A DNA stretch of 64,000 bases, taken from the NCBI GenBank assembly GCA_015680685.1, contig MNCI01006660.1, forward strand, positions 490,203-554,202, written 5' to 3'. The first letter of the stretch is position 1. Every line of letters starts with the position of its first letter. Below the pieces are notes generated by a model. That model was not told the DNA's origin and searched no databases. It saw only the letters and a list, made by a program, of their open reading frames with translations. The translations under genes were made by a program, and so were the position numbers. Source of the stretch: Gnetum montanum (Eukaryota; Streptophyta; Gnetopsida; Gnetales; Gnetaceae). This document shows, in pieces, positions 60,601-64,000 of this stretch.

Positions 60601-62307
60601 CCAGGTCTAGGTCTAGAGGGTCTTGGTAAGTGTAAATAAAATTGCAGTTTCAGTTTCATATTTGTAAAGAACATGTATTCCATGTCCAAAATAGAAATGA
60701 TCACCAGTTTACTAAATATTAAGTTAAATTTTTCCTCAAACAAGGCTCTTTTTGTTTCTGTAGTATCTAAATTTTCTTTTCTACTCTTAAAAAAGACATA
60801 AAATTCACTACCTTTAAAGGTAATAATCTCAAACACAATCCATACTTATCTTAATAAATTATTTTCTTGGTAGAGAGAAAATGTTTGTTTCTAGAGTTCC
60901 ATTATGTAAACATGGTAATGAGAACAGAAACGCATGCATATTGAAAGACAAGTAATACACATGGTGGATTTTAAATTAGCAGTAATAACATATTTTATAA
61001 TTAAAGACATTCTTCAACCTGTTAAATTCATTTGATGGCTGAGGCAAAACACAGACTACAGAAGCATCCTGACTCCTTTCATCAACAAAATCTGCATGTC
61101 AAATCAATAGTGGGTCACAAGGTAATCATATACCGTCAAAACTGATACAATTTATTCTAACGATGTATCAATGTCTTGCACTGTTATGGGTCCAATAAAT
61201 CTAAGGTGATAGTGTAATGGACGGTAAAAAGTAAAACTTTATTTAAAGAAAACTCCTGAGCATGTAAATTTTTGCATAAGTAGAATCTAACCATATTTTC
61301 ATGTTGCCTCTCTATCTTTCAATCAAGACAAGATATGATATTTAAATTTATTGCAATAAATGTGCAACTACTTCGCTTGCTGGATGTAAATTTCTCGATC
61401 ACACCAAAATTGTAAATTTCTTATACATTGTCAAAATTTATGAACCTTTCCTATCATCTCCTTTGATCCCTGATCATTTGTTTAAAACTTACAATGGCTA
61501 GGCCTACGCCTTCCTATAAGAGATAATATTCGTGTCCAAATAAAAACTTAAAGGATTTTCACAATCTTTATTTACCAAATCATAAAGATGGTTAGAGCAT
61601 TTTTTTCTATAGAAATATCAAATAAGCACTTTTCAGTTTTCTTACACTTTTAGAACTAGTAATAAGAGATTATATCATTTTATTAATAAAATAAGATTTT
61701 AAGTACAATGAGATTAGTCTTTGCATCTTAACATTCAGTTTTATTTCCCCAGCTAGGTAAAATTAACATTTAAAGATCTAAGAACTAATTTCTCGTACTT
61801 ATTGAAAAATCTTCCACAGGCACTTGAAGAAAAGAATACATTTTATATTTGCTAAAACAATGAAGAAAAGGTTGTATTAGATAAATATTCCAAGGCATTC
61901 TATGTAAGAATCCCTCGACGCTGTAAGCCATGTCCTATGATTTTCTGTCTTGTGCTTCTACCTAAATCTTGCTATAAATTTTAAATACATTGTAAACTAT
62001 ATAATGTTAAGGAGGACATTTTTCTTACCATAAGTTATAGATTTGGGAATGGAATACTGCATACAGATAATTTGTCTAATTTCCTTATCAAACTTTAGGA
62101 CAAACACATCACCATGAGCATTTCCAATGTACCTGCCAATCATAAAATATCTTATAATTGGACTTGAAATAACTTCACAAACATAAAACAAAACTGTTCA
62201 AAAAATCATTTAGTATACATGAATGGGCTCCTTTTCAAGACACTGAATGCAGAGATTGATTTGCATTGATATACATGACAAAGCTCCATTTTGTCTATAT
62301 CCCAAAC
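39660..62307 (-). CDS. Tomosyn/Lgl-like WD40 protein with C-terminal R-SNARE domain (5' end outside window)
   Basis: This resembles plant tomosyn-like proteins (Arabidopsis AT5G05570 type), which bind target SNAREs and tune vesicle fusion. Exons, 5' to 3': 62307-62219, 62132-62029, 61091-61019, 58081-57622, 57390-57067, 56962-56777, 56643-56548, 56319-56256, 54383-54280, 54128-53882, 53822-53620, 53542-53418, 50575-50452, 50320-50262, 50093-49952, 49869-49671, 49561-49457, 46995-46871, 45642-45583, 39761-39660 (stop TGA). All introns are GT-AG and phases agree; the sum is 2991 bases, 996 codons plus stop. Blade-type segments include VWDIDK, MYIGNAHGDVFVLKFD, RVLVAYQSGLLILW, LYITGHINGSVNIWDVS and IAVGCEEGS. 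LYALLLLFANGEIEIRSLPN resembles the second propeller, and the R-SNARE coil is residues 928-994. About 100 N-terminal residues are likely missing. Confidence 0.93.
40655..40917 (+). repeat. Direct duplication of about 120 bp ending at a single N
   Basis: 40655-40774 and 40798-40917 are nearly identical (ttcgaccacggttgagcaag... to ...gacctttttgct), offset 143. The second copy ends exactly before the N at 40918. This looks like an assembly or consensus join rather than biology. Confidence 0.85.
40918..40918. other. Single ambiguous base (N)
   Basis: An N directly after a duplicated block, likely a scaffolding or consensus join. Confidence 0.95.
41750..42885 (+). pseudogene. LINE endonuclease start and reverse transcriptase, decayed
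   Basis: LLSWNYRGQSTLNDLR near 41755 matches the N-terminus of the plant LINE endonuclease (L.WN.RG). Most of the endonuclease is missing or scrambled (41800-42300). The reverse transcriptase part reads WELEEALRSIKARWVPRPNG, then WPIEFFRN (42412-42490). It continues PIDVCNTLLCLFSKML (42637-42685) and QGGFVKGRYIQDRILLVQEI, then LHALK (42727-42801). The catalytic F/Y-x-D-D box is not seen downstream. Non-functional. Confidence 0.75.
43690..45099 (+). pseudogene. GC-rich decayed coding region of unknown repeat family
   Basis: Readable fragments are Glu/Gln-rich helices (QMEEEAHEMEQWVKAEQQH near 43840) and FFPRPIPRVASGHIRKFELQ, then GVWRDAALMVE and SRYPHKLVGVHFTFLKH near 44280-44440. Composition is markedly richer in G and C than the surrounding introns. 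I do not recognise the protein. It may be the downstream part of the LINE or a separate repeat. It is cut by N at 45100. Confidence 0.4.
45100..45142. other. Assembly gap (43 N)
   Basis: A run of N inside the LINE-associated repeat. Confidence 0.99.
45643..46870 (-). other. Intron of the WD40/R-SNARE gene
   Basis: AT-rich, GT-AG bounded, phase 0. No repeat or RNA gene recognised inside. Confidence 0.7.
46996..49456 (-). other. 2.5-kb intron with one SINE
   Basis: The donor is ataatag|gtcgac and the acceptor aaaacag|caaag. A SINE lies at about 47925-48092, and a short (AGCAT)n-like run at 47886-47910 precedes it. Otherwise AT-rich with nothing recognised. Confidence 0.7.
47925..48092 (+). 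mobile_element. tRNA-derived SINE (family 1)
   Basis: An A-box-like start (gagtgatggtaaggttc) and a B box gggttcaagcc at 47975-47985 are followed by a body (cacttgaaagaggctaggat, tgagcattgagcctgtgg). The same sequence lies in reverse at 55747-55913, which proves a dispersed repeat. Confidence 0.75.
51990..53060 (+). mobile_element. Probable solo LTR (Copia-like) with AGACGTCT array
   Basis: An array of AGAYRTCT palindromes (52116-52366), a purine-rich stretch (ggcagaagagagagaggaga), a Ser/Leu-neutral leader and a GT-rich tail are laid out like the upstream repeat at 63-64 kb: palindromes first, then promoter and purine-rich leader. No protein domains are present. Exact ends and target duplication were not found. 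Confidence 0.45.
52116..52366. repeat. Cluster of about ten AGAYRTCT palindromes
   Basis: Sites near 52116, 52169, 52189, 52222, 52241, 52260, 52281, 52307, 52339 and 52359, often about 20 bases apart. Two are AGACGTCT, containing the GACGTC core recognised by many plant bZIP factors. CACACTCATGTGAGTGTG (52289-52306) is a further 8-bp-stem palindrome between two sites. Confidence 0.8.
53823..53881 (-). other. 59-bp intron with exon-like repeat
   Basis: The donor is attttag|gtatta and the acceptor ttccaag|aaagca. Reading through gives a stop within 20 codons, so splicing is required. The intron holds an imperfect copy (about 25 of 33 bases) of the start of the next exon, 44 bases away. Confidence 0.7.
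54384..56255 (-). other. 1.9-kb intron with one SINE
   Basis: AT-rich. The only recognised feature is the reverse SINE at 55747-55913. A-rich and (ACA)n simple repeats lie at about 56180-56222. Confidence 0.7.
55747..55913 (-). mobile_element. tRNA-derived SINE (family 1)
   Basis: Reverse copy of the repeat at 47925-48092. The B box AGGTTCAAGCCT is on the minus strand at 55848-55859, and the body (cacttgaaagaagttaggct, tgagcattgagcct) matches. Confidence 0.75.
58375..58775 (+). mobile_element. 5'-truncated LINE 3' end
   Basis: A GC-rich island (ctggagaggccggactgtga ... gggcaggctcttccttgccc) in AT-rich intron ends ctttttgtaaatcttctgta, then cagtaatacatttcttgaac and an A-rich tail. The T-rich region before the tail is typical of plant LINE 3' ends. 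There is no coding domain. Confidence 0.6.
59187..59338 (+). mobile_element. tRNA-derived SINE (family 2)
   Basis: tagcctgctagtatgcctgcg carries an A box, and ggttcaattcc at 59231-59241 is a clean B box. The 3' end aattcagtttcagtttt is shared with 60350-60418 and 60556-60659. Confidence 0.7.
60350..60418 (+). mobile_element. SINE family 2, 3' fragment
   Basis: gtgatctgatagatccaaga ... aattcagtttcagtttcag aligns with the last 70 bases of 59187-59338. The promoter boxes are missing, as in 5'-truncated copies. Confidence 0.5.
60556..60659 (+). mobile_element. tRNA-derived SINE-like copy
   Basis: gttagcctagtgataagaac (A box) matches 38605-38628. The tail ttgcagtttcagtttcat matches SINE family 2, linking the head and tail types. 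Confidence 0.6.
61092..62028 (-). other. 0.9-kb intron
   Basis: AT-rich, GT-AG, splits Asp (G|AT). Nothing else recognised. Confidence 0.7.
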
Positions 62308-62968
62308 CTGATATGCAAGCAAAAAGTCATGGCACCAATGTCATTTTATACAGAATTTACCGCCGTATAAGATGAAAAAAACCACAGAGCATTTTCTTCT
62401 GCAATTTTTAAAAACAAACAAAAATATAATTTTTCTATCATCATCATCATCCTAGTCTTATCCCTAGTCTTATCCCAACTACAGAGGGTCAGTTATATGA
62501 ATTGTAATGTTGAATAAGCTTACTAGTTGAAATGCTACTTGTATGCAGAACTAAGGATTGAACTCATGACCTTCTAATTAGAGGCACTTTCATGATGAGC
62601 TCATAGCCAACTCAAGCATGCTCAATTTTTTATTAACTTTTTTTCTCACTATTCATTCCTATTAAGAGCTAAATTAGCATTAATATCCAAATCTTGGATA
62701 TTTTTGTTTATTCTTACAAACCAAGTATGTTTTGGTGTACATGTATGTTATTTTCCCTCAACTTTAATAAAGAGACATCTTCTAACTTGTGCACACTCTA
62801 GTCTTCTCAACACATGACCAAACCATCCATGACAACTTTCCTTAATCTTCTTCCTGATGGATGCTAACCCCAAACCCCAAACTTCCCCTAAAAAGAAAGT
62901 TGTTGATTCAATTTTTCCTGCTGACAACTAACATCTACCTTAGCATTCACATCTCTGCGATGTGCACA
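62308..62968. other. Upstream intron or 5' region of the WD40/R-SNARE gene
   Basis: An acceptor (tatcag|GTTTGG) at 62308 shows that more exons lie upstream, but none is visible before 64000. A (ATC)n run and a 15-bp repeat (ctagtcttatcc) lie at about 62438-62477. Confidence 0.5.
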
Positions 62969-64000
62969 TGTTGAGATTGATGCTTTTTGATAGGGTAGCA
63001 TTCTACACCATAAAGGATTGCAAGTCTAATAGTAGCTTTGTATAACATATGCTTTAACCTATCAAAGATTCTTTTATCACAAAGCATAGTACTAGTTTCC
63101 TACCATTTTGATGAGGACATCACCCAATCCTTGTGTAATCCTCAATGTATCTCGGGTATGTGTGTATGTTGTTTGTGTGTGTCTTCTTGTGTTGACCTTT
63201 TGATGATGATTCCAATGTGCTTTGCCATGTTTGGGAGTGTTCTGAACTTATTTTGATGAGTCTAGGAGGTTCCGAGGGCTATGGGGACTTGTTTGGAGGT
63301 GTTTGGGGGTTCCAGACCTCAAAACAAGCATCTTTCTTTAAGTTTGACGCTAACTGGATAGACGTCTACCCTGATAGTTAGATGACTATACTGCATATTA
63401 GACATCTAACTTGATTTATAGATGTCTACTCTCGCAACTCTGAACTCAGGATAGACATCTACTGTTTCCTTTAGACATCTAATGCAAATTTTAACAGACT
63501 TCAGATCGAATGGCAGATTGGAGGGAAGATGAAAGGTCACGCCAAGAAGCTATAAATAAGAGTTTAAGGGAGAAGACTAATCAGGCTAATCAAAGGAAGC
63601 AAGTTAGTCTCAAGGAGAAGAGTTAGAGTGAGAGATTTGAGAGGTCTCTTGAGAGCTTGTGCAATAAGTGTTTAAGTAAGAGGCAAGGAAGAGCACTTGA
63701 GAGAGGTTAAGATAATCTCTTATAAGTGTCTTGTCTTGAGCTTTAGCTCCATTGTGAGAAATTGAGGATTGAGAGGGGATTGAGAGGGGACATGTGTGGC
63801 CTCTAAGATCCTTAGGAGAGGGTTTGAGTTGAGCTTGGCTCTTCATCTTTTGTGTAATATCTACATATTAAAAGATTTCTTATAAAAAGGGGAATTTTCT
63901 CCAATTCATTGTCTTGCTTCTAAGTTGAATTTTGCTTAGAAAGCTTGTGGAATGGGTCCCTTTTGGAGTCTATTGAGGTAAGCTCCACATCACACTTCCT
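62969..64000 (+). mobile_element. Probable LTR (Copia-like), cut by the window end
   Basis: Five TAGACRTCTA palindromes at 63359-63481 are followed by a TATA box at 63551-63560 and a purine-rich leader, then GAG-rich and T-rich sequence to 64000. Layout and palindrome type match 51990-53060. No coding domain is reached. The left edge (tgttgagattg at 62969) is a guess. Confidence 0.45.
63551..63560 (+). promoter_or_regulatory. TATA box of the upstream LTR
   Basis: TATAAATAAG, about 70 bases after the last TAGACRTCTA site. Transcription would run to the right, away from the WD40/R-SNARE gene. Confidence 0.5.

Larger units (their letters stand above)
58082..61018 (-). other. 2.9-kb intron rich in short retroelements
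   Basis: It splits Arg (AG|A). It holds a truncated LINE tail and three SINE copies; the remainder is AT-rich without recognised features. Confidence 0.7.

Noticed and set aside
1-64000. CRISPR arrays, bacterial operons, riboswitches or rRNA genes
   Set aside because: The regular repeats here lack unique spacers of constant length next to cas-like genes, and the window is clearly plant nuclear DNA.

Overview
The window is plant nuclear DNA: AT-rich, intron-bearing, crowded with decayed retrotransposons and broken by assembly gaps (12480-13184, 40918, 45100-45142). A large repeat-rich seed-plant genome, perhaps a gymnosperm, fits best; that placement is inference. No bacterial-type operons, CRISPR arrays or rRNA genes were seen.

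Region 1 (about 0.95-37.6 kb) is nested Ty3/gypsy LTR retrotransposons, nearly all on the minus strand. The domain set (RT-RNase H, a second RNase H, integrase, a protease with a D-D-G-A active-site region, and a primer-binding site like TGGTGCTAGAAGAAGGG) points to the Tat lineage. Three bodies can be read. Body A has a 3' LTR at 3485-5149, pol at 6.3-9.8 kb, and possibly gag-protease at 16.8-19.9 kb behind an LTR at 20456-22684. Body B has the 20456-22684 LTR as its 3' LTR and pol at 24.5-26.3 kb, continuing at 36.8-37.6 kb. Element C (26333-36771) is inserted inside pol of B, with two 2.3-kb LTRs, a perfect CTTTC target duplication, and gag-protease but no pol. Between A's gag and pol lies an unrecognised, decayed, intron-containing plus-strand coding unit (about 11.76-15.96 kb), itself split by a younger solo LTR.

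These elements carry unusual repeat architecture. The U3 promoter halves hold palindromes, in two LTR families about 190 bp apart. The 5' leader carries a minisatellite sharing the word of a palindrome family. A third minisatellite (about 30 bp) sits on both sides of pol.

Region 2 (39.66 kb to at least 62.3 kb, minus strand) is one real host gene: a tomosyn/Lgl-type WD40 protein with a C-terminal R-SNARE coiled coil. I resolved twenty exons (996 codons plus stop) with consistent splice phases; the 5' end lies beyond the window. Its introns hold a LINE (about 40.4-45.4 kb), a truncated LINE tail, tRNA-derived SINEs, and a probable Copia-type LTR. A related LTR with a clear TATA box lies upstream at about 63-64 kb.
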